The translations under genes and the position numbers were made by a program. DNA of 64,000 bases from Teichococcus rhizosphaerae (GTDB taxonomy: Bacteria > Pseudomonadota > Alphaproteobacteria > Acetobacterales > Acetobacteraceae): positions 23,728-87,727 of the forward strand of contig NZ_PDNU01000023.1 in the NCBI RefSeq assembly GCF_002631185.1. The letters run 5' to 3'. The notes beneath the pieces were generated by a model, which saw only the letters and a list, made by a program, of their open reading frames with translations, was not told the DNA's origin and ran no database searches. Positions 51,417 to 59,973 of the stretch are shown in pieces. Every line of letters begins with the position of its first letter. Positions within the stretch are counted from its first letter, which is position 1.

Positions 51417-53024
51417 ATGCGCGACTTCCACGCCCCCGGCCGCAGCCCCGTCCTGGCCACGCATGGCATGGCGGCCACCTCCATGCCGGCGGCCACGCTG
51501 ACGGCCATCGACATCCTGCGCCAGGGCGGCAACGCCCTGGACGCGGCGATCGCCGCCTGCGCCGTGCTGGCCGTAATCGAGCCGCAATCGACCGGCATCG
51601 GCGGCGACAATTTCTGCCTCTACGCGCCGGCCGGCACGGGGAAGGTGATCGCCATGAACGGCTCCGGCCGCGCCCCCGCCGGCGCCACGCCGGAGAAGCT
51701 ACGCGCCGACGGGCTGACCGCCATGGTCAACACCTCGGTGCATTCGGTGACCGTGCCGGGCGCCATCTCCGCCTGGGAGAAGCTGAACAAGGCGCATGGC
51801 AGGCTGCCGCTGGCGCAGATCCTGGCACCCGCCATCCGGTTCGCCGAGGAAGGCCATCCCGTGCATGCCCGCGTGGCGGCCGACTGGGCCGACGCCGCGC
51901 CGAAGCTTGGCAAGCACGAGGCCACCGCGCGCCACTTCCTGAAGGACGGCAAGCCCTACGCCATCGGCGACCGCTTCGCCCAGCCGGCGCTGGCCCGCAC
52001 GCTGCGCGCCATCGGGGAGAAGGGCGCGCGCGCCTTCTACGAGGGCGAGATCGCGGCCGACATGGTGGCCACGCTGCGCGCCGCGGGCGGCACCCACACC
52101 GAGGCCGACTTCGCCGCCGGGCTGGACGTGGCCGAGTTCGTCACGCCGATCCAGGCGCGCTGGAAGGGGCTCGACATCTTCCAGTGCCCGCCCAACGGCT
52201 CGGGCCTGCTGGTGCTGCAGATGCTGGGCGTGCTCGGCCAGTGCGAGACGCCGGAGCAGGGGCCGCTCTCGGCCGAGCGCCTGCACCGCCATGTGGAGGC
52301 CGCGCGCCTCGCCTACCGCGACCGCGACGGCTTCCTGGCCGATCCCTCGCAGGTCGAGGTGCCGGTGGCGAGGCTGACCAGCGACGAGTACACCCGCAAG
52401 CTGCGCGCGCTGATCCGCGACGACGCGGCGATGCCGGAGCTGCCGCCCGCCGGCATGGCCGAGATGCTGCCGAAGCACAAGGACACGGTGTATCTCTGCG
52501 TCGTCGACGCCGACGGCAATGCCTGCTCCTTCATCAACTCCCTCTTCGAGAGCTTCGGCTCCGGCATCCTGGCCGAGAAGAGCGGCGTGATGCTGCACAA
52601 CCGCGGCTTCGGCTTCCGGCTGGAGGAGGGGCACCCCAACTGCATCGCGCCCAACAAGCGGCCGATGCACACCATCATCCCCGGCATGGTGATGCAGGAT
52701 GGCCGCGCCATCATGCCCTATGGCGTGATGGGCGGACACTTCCAGCCGATGGGCCAGACGCTGTTCCTGTCCAACCACTTCGAGTTCGGCCTCGACGTGC
52801 AGGCCGCGCTCGATCTGCCGCGCCTGTTCCCCTACCAGGGCAAGGTGCAGGTGGAGCGCGGCATCCCGGCCTCCGTGATCGACCGGCTGAACCGCCTGGG
52901 CCATGACTGCGCGCTGATCGAGAAGCCGCATGGCGGCGGCCAGGCGATCCTGATCGACCATGCGCGCGGCGTGCTGGTCGGCGGCTCCGACCCGCGCAAG
53001 GATGGCTGCGCCCTCGGCTACTGA
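51417..53024 (+). CDS. Gamma-glutamyltransferase-family protein
   Basis: The 535-residue Ntn hydrolase has the GGT start (ATHGMAATSMPAATLTAIDIL), the substrate segment GIGGDNFCLY, and the autocatalytic Thr at residue 357 (KDTVYLCVVDADGNACSFINS). The C-terminal GGHFQPMGQ follows. It cleaves gamma-glutamyl or related amide bonds after self-processing. There is no signal peptide, so a cytoplasmic role is likely. The 195-bp gap before it shows no gene. The amidase gene follows on the same strand. Confidence 0.9.
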   Translation: MRDFHAPGRSPVLATHGMAATSMPAATLTAIDILRQGGNALDAAIAACAVLAVIEPQSTGIGGDNFCLYAPAGTGKVIAMNGSGRAPAGATPEKLRADGLTAMVNTSVHSVTVPGAISAWEKLNKAHGRLPLAQILAPAIRFAEEGHPVHARVAADWADAAPKLGKHEATARHFLKDGKPYAIGDRFAQPALARTLRAIGEKGARAFYEGEIAADMVATLRAAGGTHTEADFAAGLDVAEFVTPIQARWKGLDIFQCPPNGSGLLVLQMLGVLGQCETPEQGPLSAERLHRHVEAARLAYRDRDGFLADPSQVEVPVARLTSDEYTRKLRALIRDDAAMPELPPAGMAEMLPKHKDTVYLCVVDADGNACSFINSLFESFGSGILAEKSGVMLHNRGFGFRLEEGHPNCIAPNKRPMHTIIPGMVMQDGRAIMPYGVMGGHFQPMGQTLFLSNHFEFGLDVQAALDLPRLFPYQGKVQVERGIPASVIDRLNRLGHDCALIEKPHGGGQAILIDHARGVLVGGSDPRKDGCALGY

Positions 53025-53035
53025 CGCCGCCATGC

Positions 53036-53059
53036 GGCGGGGCCGGCACGCCCCGCCGT
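53036..53059 (+). other. Hairpin between GGT and amidase genes
   Basis: A perfect 9-bp stem (CGGCGGGGC with GCCCCGCCG) with a 6-base loop lies 11 bases after the GGT stop. It has no T-run, so it may only reduce read-through into the amidase gene. Confidence 0.45.
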
Positions 53060-53100
53060 GCACTTCCGTTGCCTGGACTGCATCAAAGGGAACCTGCCGC

Positions 53101-54591
53101 GTGACCGAAGCCTGCGACCTTTCCGCCGTCACCGCCCGCCGCCTGATCGGCGAGAAGAAGCTCTCGCCCGTGGAGCTGCTCGATTCCTGCCTCGCGCGCA
53201 TCGGGGCGGTGAACCACGCCGTGAACGCCATGGTGGCGCTGGACGAGGAGCGCGCGCGGGAAGGCGCCAGGCAGGCCGAGGCCGCGGTGATGCAGGGCGA
53301 GGCGCTTGGCCCCCTGCACGGCCTGCCGCTCGGCATCAAGGATCTCGACGAGACGGGCGGGCTGCGCACCACCTTCGGCAGCCCGATCTTCCGCGACCAT
53401 GTGCCGGCGCATGATTCCAGCATGGTGGCCGATTTGCGCGTGGCGGGCGGCATCGTGCTCGGCAAGACCAACACGCCGGAATTCGGCGCCGGCGCCAACA
53501 CGCGCAACGCCGTCTATGGCGCCACCGGCAACCCCTTCGACCCGTCGCGCTCGGCGGCCGGTTCCTCGGGCGGCTCGGGCGTGGCGCTGGCCTGCTCCAT
53601 GGTGCCGCTGGCCAGCGGCTCGGACACGGGCGGCAGCTTGCGCAACCCGGCCGCCTTCAACGGCATCGTGGGCTTCCGCCCCAGCTCCGGCGTGGTGCCG
53701 GCGGAGCGGCGCCTGCTCGGCTGGTCCAACCTGCCGGTGCTGGGCCCAATGGCGCGCGACGTGGGCGACCTCGCCCTGATGCTTTCCGCCATGGCCGCCG
53801 ACCACGGGCTGGACCCGCTGGCCTACACCCTGCCGGACCGTGACGTGCGGCGCGGCCTGCCGCTGCACGAGGCGGTGGACCTGTCCACGCTGCGCGTCGC
53901 CGTGACGCCGGATTTCGGCTTCGCGCCGACCGAGAAGCACATCCGCGCCGTGTTCGCCGAGCGGGTGAAGGCGCTGTCGCCCTTCTTCGCCGGCGCCGAG
54001 GAGCGCACGCCCGACTGCGCCGGCGCCGATGAGAGCTTCGCCGTGCTGCGCGCGCTGAACTTCCTGGCGGCGCATGAGGAGAAGGTGCGGGTGCGGCCGC
54101 AGGATGTGGGCCCCAATGTCCGCGCCAATGTCGAGGAAGGGCTGCGCTACAGCGCCAGCGACGTGGCCCGCGCCAGCGTGGCGCAGACGCGGATGTACCG
54201 CGCCTGGCAAAGCTTCTTCGAGAGCGGCGTGGACGTGATCATCACGCCGGCCATCACCCTCTCGCCGCGGCCGTGGAGCGAGCTGTATCCGTCCGAGATC
54301 GACGGCCAGCCCACCAAGAACTACTTCCACTGGCTGGCCCTGGCCTATGCGGTGACGCTGGTGGGCCACCCCGCCATCAGCATCCCGCTCGGCGTGGACA
54401 ATGCCGGCATGCCCTTCGGCTTGCAGATCGTGGGCCCCCGCGGCGGCGACGCGCTGGTGATCGCGGTGGCGGCCGCCATCGAGGCGGCGACGGCGGGGGA
54501 TGCCGCGCTGGCGCGCCCGGTGCCGGATCTGGCGAAGCTCAAGGCCGCGCGGCCGATCAGCGAGATGCCGGGCTTCCTCAGCTTCGACTGA
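53101..54591 (+). CDS. Amidase signature-family enzyme
   Basis: The 496-residue enzyme has the Ser-cisSer-Lys triad: Lys80 (GIKDLDETGG), cis-Ser156 in AAGSSGGSGVALA and nucleophile Ser179 in GSDTGGSLRNPAAF. It hydrolyses a carboxamide. Start GTG 53101 is chosen because AAAGGGAA precedes it by about nine bases and the fold begins directly after. It sits behind the GGT gene and is convergent with the Bug gene. The substrate is unknown. Confidence 0.88.
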   Translation: MTEACDLSAVTARRLIGEKKLSPVELLDSCLARIGAVNHAVNAMVALDEERAREGARQAEAAVMQGEALGPLHGLPLGIKDLDETGGLRTTFGSPIFRDHVPAHDSSMVADLRVAGGIVLGKTNTPEFGAGANTRNAVYGATGNPFDPSRSAAGSSGGSGVALACSMVPLASGSDTGGSLRNPAAFNGIVGFRPSSGVVPAERRLLGWSNLPVLGPMARDVGDLALMLSAMAADHGLDPLAYTLPDRDVRRGLPLHEAVDLSTLRVAVTPDFGFAPTEKHIRAVFAERVKALSPFFAGAEERTPDCAGADESFAVLRALNFLAAHEEKVRVRPQDVGPNVRANVEEGLRYSASDVARASVAQTRMYRAWQSFFESGVDVIITPAITLSPRPWSELYPSEIDGQPTKNYFHWLALAYAVTLVGHPAISIPLGVDNAGMPFGLQIVGPRGGDALVIAVAAAIEAATAGDAALARPVPDLAKLKAARPISEMPGFLSFD

Positions 54592-54599
54592 GGCGAGGA

Positions 54600-54624
54600 G
54601 GCGGGGGAGGGGCACTCCCCCGCC
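54600..54624. terminator. Hairpin between convergent amidase and Bug genes
   Basis: A perfect 10-bp stem, GGCGGGGGAG with CTCCCCCGCC, closes a 5-base loop. It lies between stops at 54591 and 54631 and probably separates the two convergent transcripts. Confidence 0.55.
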
Positions 54625-54630
54625 GGACCC

Positions 54631-55614
54631 TCAGGCCGGCTCGATGCCGCCCTTCTTCACCACCTCCGTCCAGCGCGCGATCTCCCGGCGCTGGAACGCC
54701 TGGAACTCCTCCGGGCTGTTGCCCACGATGGAAAAGCCGATCCGGTCCATCTGCGCCACGGTGGAGGGATGCCTCAGCGCCTCGACGATGCTGGCATGCA
54801 CGCGCCTCACCAGCGCGGGCTCCATCTTCGGCGGCGCCGCCATGGCCTGCCAGGAATAGACGACGAAGTCGGCGAGGCCCGCCTCGGCGGCGGTCGGCAC
54901 CTCGGGCAGCAGCGGGTGGCGCCGCTCGGAAGTGACCAGGATCGGCTTCACCTGGCCGTCTCGGATGAAGGGCGTGATGAAGCCGAGGTTCTGGAAGGAG
55001 AGCTGCACGTTGCCGGCGATCAGGTCGGTCGTCGCGGGCGCGCCGCCGGCATAGGGGATGTGCGCGATGCCGGTGCCGGTGAGCTGCTTGAACAGCTCCA
55101 TCGTCAGGTGGTCGGAGGAGCCGACGCCGCTGGTGGAATAGGAATCCCGCGCGCCGCTGCGCTTCAGCCAGGCGATGAGCGACTTCAGGTCGTTCGCCTC
55201 GACCTGCTTCGGGTTCGCCACCAGCACGTTGGGCGTGGTGACGGACAGGGTGAGGTTGGTGAAGTCCGTCTCGGGGTCGTAGCCCAGGTTCGGGCGCAGC
55301 GCCTTGTTGATGGCGAAGGTGCTGATGGGCGCGGCCATCAGCAGGTGGCCATCGGGCGTGGCGCGGGCCAGGGCGCGCGCGCCGATCTCGCCCGCGGCGC
55401 CGGGGCGGTTCTCCACCACCACCGGCTTGCCGAGCGCCTCCGTCATCCGCTGCGCCACGGCGCGGCCGATGATGTCGGAGGAGCCGCCGGGGGCGAAGGG
55501 CACGATGATGGTGACGGTCTTGCTCGGCCATTCCTGCGCCCGGGCGGCGCGGCCCAGGACGAGGGCGGGCGCGGCGAGCGCGCCCAGCTTGAGCATGGTG
55601 CGACGGTTCGTCAT
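54631..55614 (-). CDS. Bug-type (tripartite tricarboxylate transporter) substrate-binding protein
   Basis: The 327-residue protein has a signal peptide with RR (MTNRRTMLKLGALAAPALVL) and the Bug fold: TIIVPFAPGGSSDIIGRAVA, VVVENRPGAAGEIGARALA, HIPYAGGAPATTDLIAGNV. Such receptors bind carboxylates, sugar acids or amides for TctAB-type carriers. No membrane genes (tctA/tctB) are next to it, as is usual for the expanded Bug family. It is the third-from-last step of the operon with the sugar-acid dehydratase, whose product or substrate it may capture. Confidence 0.9.
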   Translation of the reverse strand: MTNRRTMLKLGALAAPALVLGRAARAQEWPSKTVTIIVPFAPGGSSDIIGRAVAQRMTEALGKPVVVENRPGAAGEIGARALARATPDGHLLMAAPISTFAINKALRPNLGYDPETDFTNLTLSVTTPNVLVANPKQVEANDLKSLIAWLKRSGARDSYSTSGVGSSDHLTMELFKQLTGTGIAHIPYAGGAPATTDLIAGNVQLSFQNLGFITPFIRDGQVKPILVTSERRHPLLPEVPTAAEAGLADFVVYSWQAMAAPPKMEPALVRRVHASIVEALRHPSTVAQMDRIGFSIVGNSPEEFQAFQRREIARWTEVVKKGGIEPA

Positions 55615-55651
55615 TGTTGTTTCCCTGGACGTCGTTGAAGGCGGAGGAGCG

Positions 55652-56368
55652 CTACCGGCCGTTCGCCTTCCGCCATTCCGCGAAGGCGGCGAGGTTGCTC
55701 TCGTCGGTCGGCGGATACAGGCCGAGGATGCTCTGGCCGCCACGCACGCGCTCGGTGACGAAATCTTCGAAGGCGGTCATCTCGGTGGCCTCCGCGGCGA
55801 TCTCGTCGGCGAGGTGGGCGGGGATGACGATGACGCCGTCATTGTCGCCCACGATCACGTCGCCCGGGAAGACCGGCGCGTCGCCGCAGCCGATCGGCAC
55901 GTTGATGTCGATCGCCTGGTGCAGCGTCAGGTTGGTGGGCGCGGAGGGGCGGCTGTGAAAGGCCGGCATGTCGAGCGTCGCGATCTCGGCGCTGTCGCGG
56001 AAGCCGCCATCGGTGACGACGCCGGCGACGCCCCGCTGCTGCAGCCGCGTCACCAGGATGCCGCCCGCCGAGGCGGCGCGCGCGTCCTTGCGGCTGTCCA
56101 TCACCAGCACGGCGCCGGGCGGGCAGTCCTCCATCGCCTTGCGCTGCGGGTGGCCGCGGTCGCGGAACACGGAAAGCTGGTTCAGGTCCTCGCGCGCCGG
56201 CATGTAGCGGAGCGTGAAGGCCTCGCCCACCATGCTTTCCGTCATCGGGTGCAGCGGGCGCACGTCCTGGATCATCTGGGTGCGGAAGCCGCGCTTGTAG
56301 AGCGCGGTGGCGAGCGTCGCGGTGCTCACCTGCTTCAGCTTGTCGCGGGTCTCGGGGCTCAGGGCCAT
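55652..56368 (-). CDS. RraA-like / 4-hydroxy-4-methyl-2-oxoglutarate aldolase-family protein
   Basis: The 238-residue protein has the RraA fold: VSTATLATALYKRGF, the Mg/oxaloacetate site in RKDARAASAGGILVTRLQQRG, VTDGGFRDSAEI and VFPGDVIVGDNDGVIVIP. Many members near sugar-acid genes are aldolases or 2-oxo acid decarboxylases rather than RNase E inhibitors. It lies 17 bases after the dehydratase gene. In this operon it may act on the 2-keto-3-deoxy acid made by the dehydratase. Confidence 0.83.
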   Translation of the reverse strand: MALSPETRDKLKQVSTATLATALYKRGFRTQMIQDVRPLHPMTESMVGEAFTLRYMPAREDLNQLSVFRDRGHPQRKAMEDCPPGAVLVMDSRKDARAASAGGILVTRLQQRGVAGVVTDGGFRDSAEIATLDMPAFHSRPSAPTNLTLHQAIDINVPIGCGDAPVFPGDVIVGDNDGVIVIPAHLADEIAAEATEMTAFEDFVTERVRGGQSILGLYPPTDESNLAAFAEWRKANGR

Positions 56369-56385
56369 GGCGGTGTCGCCTTCGC

Positions 56386-58149
56386 TCAGTAGATGACGGG
56401 TTCGGGAACGGGGGCGCCGAACTCGGTGCCCAGGAAGTCGAAGTCGCAGCCCTCGTCGGCCTGGCGGATGTGCCTGGTGAACATCCAGCCATAGCCGCGC
56501 TCGTAGCGGGCGGCGGGCTGCTTCCAGGCGGCGCGGCGGCGCTCCAGCTCCTCGTCGGAGACGCGCATGTTGATGCTGCGCGCATGCACGTCCACCTCGA
56601 CGATGTCGCCCGTCTGCAGCAGCGCGAGCGGGCCGCCCACGAAGCTTTCCGGCGCCACATGCAGCACGCAGGCGCCATAGGAGGTGCCGGACATGCGCGC
56701 GTCGGAGAGGCGCAGCATGTCGCGGTGGCCTTCCTTCAGCAGCTTCTTCGGCATGGGCAGCATGCCCCATTCCGGCATGCCCGGGCCGCCCTGCGGGCCC
56801 GCGTTGCGCAGCACCAGCACGGAATCGGCAGTGAAGGGATAGCTCTCGTCCTCCACCGCCTTCTTCATCGACGGATAGTCGTCGAACACCACGGCCGGGC
56901 CGGCATGCTTCAGGAACTTCTGGTCCATGGCGGCGGGCTTGATGACGCAGCCCGAGGGGGCGAGGTTGCCCTTCAGCACGGCGAGCGACCCCTCGCCATA
57001 GATCGGGTTGGACAGCGGGCGGATGACGTCGTCGTTGTAGACCTTCGCGTCGGCGATGTTCTCGCCGACCGTGCGGCCGGTGACGGTCAGGCAATCCAGG
57101 TGCAGGTGCTCGCGGATGTTGCCCATCAGCGCGCGAATGCCGCCCGCGTAGAAGAAGTCCTCCATCAGGTAGGTGCTGCCCGAGGGGCGCACATTGCCGA
57201 TGACGGGGACCTTGCGGCTGTAGCGCTCGAAATCCTCGAGGCCGATATCCTGCCCCGCGCGGCGCGCCATGGCGATCAGGTGGATGATGGCGTTGGTCGA
57301 GCAGCCCATCGCCATGGCGACGGCGATGGCGTTCTCGAAGGCCTCGCGCGTCTGGATCTTCTGCGGCGTCAGGTCCTCCCACACCATCTCGACGATGCGG
57401 CGGCCGCAGGCGGAGGCCATGCGGATGTGGTTGGCGTCCGCCGCCGGGATGGAGGAGGCGCCGGGCAGGCACATGCCGGCGGCTTCCGCGATCGCCGTCA
57501 TGGTGCTGGCGGTGCCCATGGTCATGCAGGTGCCGTAGGAGCGGGCGATGCCCTGCTCGACGCCGAGCCAGTCCTTGTCGGTGATCTTGCCGGCGCGCAG
57601 CTCGTCCCAGTACTTCCAGCTGTCCGAGCCGGAGCCCAGCACCTTGCCCGCCCAGTTGCCGCGAAGCATCGGGCCGGCGGGCAGGTAGATGGCGGGGACG
57701 TTGGCGCTGGTGGCGCCCAGCATCAGGCCGGGCGTCGTCTTGTCGCAGCCGCCCATCAGCACAACGCCGTCCACGGGGTGGCTGCGGATCAGCTCCTCCG
57801 CCTCGATGGCCAGCAGGTTGCGGTAGAGCATGCTGGTGGGCTTGAGGTAGCTCTCGTCCAGCGAGATCGCCGGCAGCTCGACCGGGAAGCCGCCCGCCTG
57901 CAGCACGCCGCGCTTCACGTCATCGACGCGCTGCTTGAAGTGCGCATGGCAGGGGTTGAGGTCGGACCAGGTGTTGAGGATGGCGATGATCGGCTTGCCG
58001 GTCCATTCCTCCGGCGCGTAGCCCATCTGCATGGCGCGCGAGCGGTGGCCGAAGGAGCGCAGGTCGGCGGGGCCGAACCAGCGGCGGCTGCGCAGCTCCT
58101 CGGCCGGCTTGACGCGGGGCAGGGGGGAGCCGTCGGGGGATTCGCTCAT
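56386..58149 (-). CDS. IlvD/Edd-family dehydratase, L-arabinonate dehydratase-like
   Basis: The 587-residue Fe-S enzyme has the family cysteines C67 (LNPCHAHF), C135 (MGGCDKTTPG) and C208 (YGTCMTMGTAST). It starts with RSRRWFGPADLRSFGHRSRA, typical of sugar-acid dehydratases, and contains the C-terminal LSDARMSGTSYGACVLH motif. It dehydrates a sugar acid such as L-arabinonate to a 2-keto-3-deoxy acid. The exact sugar is inferred. It heads the run after the hydroxyacid dehydrogenase, whose stop is 18 bases upstream. Confidence 0.88.
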   Translation of the reverse strand: MSESPDGSPLPRVKPAEELRSRRWFGPADLRSFGHRSRAMQMGYAPEEWTGKPIIAILNTWSDLNPCHAHFKQRVDDVKRGVLQAGGFPVELPAISLDESYLKPTSMLYRNLLAIEAEELIRSHPVDGVVLMGGCDKTTPGLMLGATSANVPAIYLPAGPMLRGNWAGKVLGSGSDSWKYWDELRAGKITDKDWLGVEQGIARSYGTCMTMGTASTMTAIAEAAGMCLPGASSIPAADANHIRMASACGRRIVEMVWEDLTPQKIQTREAFENAIAVAMAMGCSTNAIIHLIAMARRAGQDIGLEDFERYSRKVPVIGNVRPSGSTYLMEDFFYAGGIRALMGNIREHLHLDCLTVTGRTVGENIADAKVYNDDVIRPLSNPIYGEGSLAVLKGNLAPSGCVIKPAAMDQKFLKHAGPAVVFDDYPSMKKAVEDESYPFTADSVLVLRNAGPQGGPGMPEWGMLPMPKKLLKEGHRDMLRLSDARMSGTSYGACVLHVAPESFVGGPLALLQTGDIVEVDVHARSINMRVSDEELERRRAAWKQPAARYERGYGWMFTRHIRQADEGCDFDFLGTEFGAPVPEPVIY

Positions 58150-58167
58150 GATGGCGGGGCTTCCGGG

Positions 58168-59133
58168 TCAGACAGGGTCGAGAGGGCCGCGGCCGGCGGC
58201 GAAGGCGGCCACGTTGTCGAGGGCGCGCAGGCCCATGGCGTCGCGCGTTTCCATCGTCGCGCTGGCCACGTGCGGGGTCAGGAACACGTTGGGCAGCGCG
58301 GCGAAGCGCGTGTCATAGTCGGGCTCGCTTTGGAACACGTCGAGCCCGGCGGCGAAGAGGTGGCCGGATGTCAGCGCGCCGATCAGCGCGTCCTCGTCCA
58401 CCAGCGAGCCGCGCGCGGTGTTCACGAACACGGCGCCGCGCGGCAGGGCGGCGAAGGCGGCCTCGTCCATCAGCACGCCGTTCCGCGCGCCGCCCGGCAG
58501 GTGCAGCGACAGGATCTGGCAGTGCGGCAGCATGTCCCGCAGGCTGGCGAAGTATTCGGCGCCCTGCTCCAGATCCGGGGTGAGGCGCGTGCGGTTGTGG
58601 TAGAGGACGCGCATGCCGAAGCCGCGCGCGCGCTGCGCCACGGCCCGCCCGATGCGCCCCATGCCGACGATGCCGAGTGTCTTGCCGGAGGGCCGCACCC
58701 CCAGCATGTCCGGCAGGCCGAGGCCACGGCGCCAGCCCGCCCGCATCAGCGCCTCGTATTCATGCGCGCGGCGGCAGGCGGCGAGGATGAGCAGGAAGGC
58801 GAGATCGGCCGTGCAGTCGGTCAGCACGTCCGGCGTGTTGGTGACGATGATGCCGCGCGCGTGGGCAGCGGCGGCGTCCATGTGGTCGTAGCCCACGCTG
58901 CTGTTGGCGATCAGCCGCACATGCTCCGGCAGGCGGCCGATGGCGGCGGCATCGAGCCGCACCTTCGGCCCGATCAGCATGGCCTCGGCCCTGTGCGCGG
59001 CGGCGGCGGCGATGGCCTCCTCCGCCGTCATGTCGTGCCCGGCCAGCATGGCGTCGAAATCACGGCGGGCGCGTTCGGTGGCGGCCGGGGTCAGGCGGCG
59101 CGCCACCAGAAGGCGAGGCGGGGCTGGGGCCAT
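58168..59133 (-). CDS. D-2-hydroxyacid dehydrogenase, third member of the paralogue group
   Basis: The 321-residue enzyme has SVGYDHMDAAAAHARGIIVTN, LGIVGMGRIGRAVAQRARG, catalytic Arg (NTARGSLVDEDAL), Glu (FQSEPDY) and His (LTPHVASATMETR). It resembles the pair at 26121-28084 closely in layout. It leads the minus-strand operon with the dehydratase, RraA-like and Bug genes, and is divergent from a GntR regulator. It probably reduces a keto acid of that pathway. Confidence 0.87.
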   Translation of the reverse strand: MAPAPPRLLVARRLTPAATERARRDFDAMLAGHDMTAEEAIAAAAAHRAEAMLIGPKVRLDAAAIGRLPEHVRLIANSSVGYDHMDAAAAHARGIIVTNTPDVLTDCTADLAFLLILAACRRAHEYEALMRAGWRRGLGLPDMLGVRPSGKTLGIVGMGRIGRAVAQRARGFGMRVLYHNRTRLTPDLEQGAEYFASLRDMLPHCQILSLHLPGGARNGVLMDEAAFAALPRGAVFVNTARGSLVDEDALIGALTSGHLFAAGLDVFQSEPDYDTRFAALPNVFLTPHVASATMETRDAMGLRALDNVAAFAAGRGPLDPV

Positions 59134-59212
59134 GGTCGTTTCCCTGATCCGGCCGTTTGAGGGGACGGCCTTGTTCCTTCGATACCGGACATCAGCTTGT
59201 CAGGCAAGCAGC

Positions 59213-59229
59213 CGATATTTCGGATATCG
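59213..59229. promoter_or_regulatory. Operator candidate for the GntR regulator
   Basis: A perfect 6-bp dyad, CGATAT and ATATCG around TTCGG, lies in the 119-bp gap between the divergent hydroxyacid dehydrogenase and gntR genes. It is 24 bases upstream of the gntR ATG. A second, weaker dyad, CTTG-x5-CAAG, is at 59196-59208. Confidence 0.5.
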
Positions 59230-59252
59230 CCGGACTGCGGTATAGGTCCCGC

Positions 59253-59966
59253 ATGATGTCCCTCATCGAGCCGGCCCCCGCCTCGCCCCTGCAGCCCTTT
59301 GGCCGCCCGCCCTCGGCGGGCGCCTTCGCCTATGCCAGCCTGCGCGAGGCCATCCTGTCCCTGGCCCTGCCGCCGGGAGCGGTGCTTTCGCGCGCGGCGC
59401 TCGCGGCGCAGCTCGGCCTCAGCCAGACGCCGGTGCGGGAGGCGCTGATGCGGCTGGAAACGGAGGGGCTGGTGGAGGTGGTGCCGAGCGCCTCCACCCG
59501 CGTGGCGCCGATCGACCTGACCAGCGCCCGGCAGGCGCAGTTCCTGCGGCGCGCGGTGGAGCTGGAGATGGTGCAGGCCCTGGCCGCCGCGCCCTCTGCC
59601 ACGCTGGGCGAGACGCTGGCCGCGCAGCTTGCCCGGCAGGCCGCGCTGGTGGCACGGGAGGACCATGCCGGCCTGTCCGCCGCCGACGACGCCTTCCACG
59701 AGGCGCTCCACGAGGCGGCGGGCATCTCGCCGCTCTGGGCGCTGGTGCGCGGCCGCAGCGGGCATCTGGACCGGCTGCGCCGGCTGCACCTGCCGGCGCC
59801 CGGCAAGGCGGAAACCATCCTGCGCGAGCACGAGGCGATCGCCGCCGCCATCATGGCCGGAGATGGCGCCGCCGCCGCCGCCGCGCTGCGGCGCCACCTG
59901 GCCGATACGCTGGGCCGGGCGGAAGCGCTGCGCGCGGCCCAGCCCGGCCACTTCACCGGCGAATGA
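59253..59966 (+). CDS. GntR-family transcriptional regulator (FadR-like)
   Basis: The 237-residue protein has an N-terminal winged helix (YASLREAILSLALPPGAVLS; LGLSQTPVREALMRLETEGL) and a C-terminal helical FCD-type effector domain (DDAFHEALHEAAG; EHEAIAAAIMAGD). It is divergent from the sugar-acid operon and is its likely repressor. ATG 59253 is used; the next codon is also ATG (59256). Confidence 0.88.
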   Translation: MMSLIEPAPASPLQPFGRPPSAGAFAYASLREAILSLALPPGAVLSRAALAAQLGLSQTPVREALMRLETEGLVEVVPSASTRVAPIDLTSARQAQFLRRAVELEMVQALAAAPSATLGETLAAQLARQAALVAREDHAGLSAADDAFHEALHEAAGISPLWALVRGRSGHLDRLRRLHLPAPGKAETILREHEAIAAAIMAGDGAAAAAALRRHLADTLGRAEALRAAQPGHFTGE

Positions 59967-59973
59967 CGCCGCC

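Noticed and set aside
56470..59160. Nearly 900-codon open frame opposite the dehydratase operon
   Set aside because: It lies antisense to well-supported genes; its composition is typical of a shadow frame.
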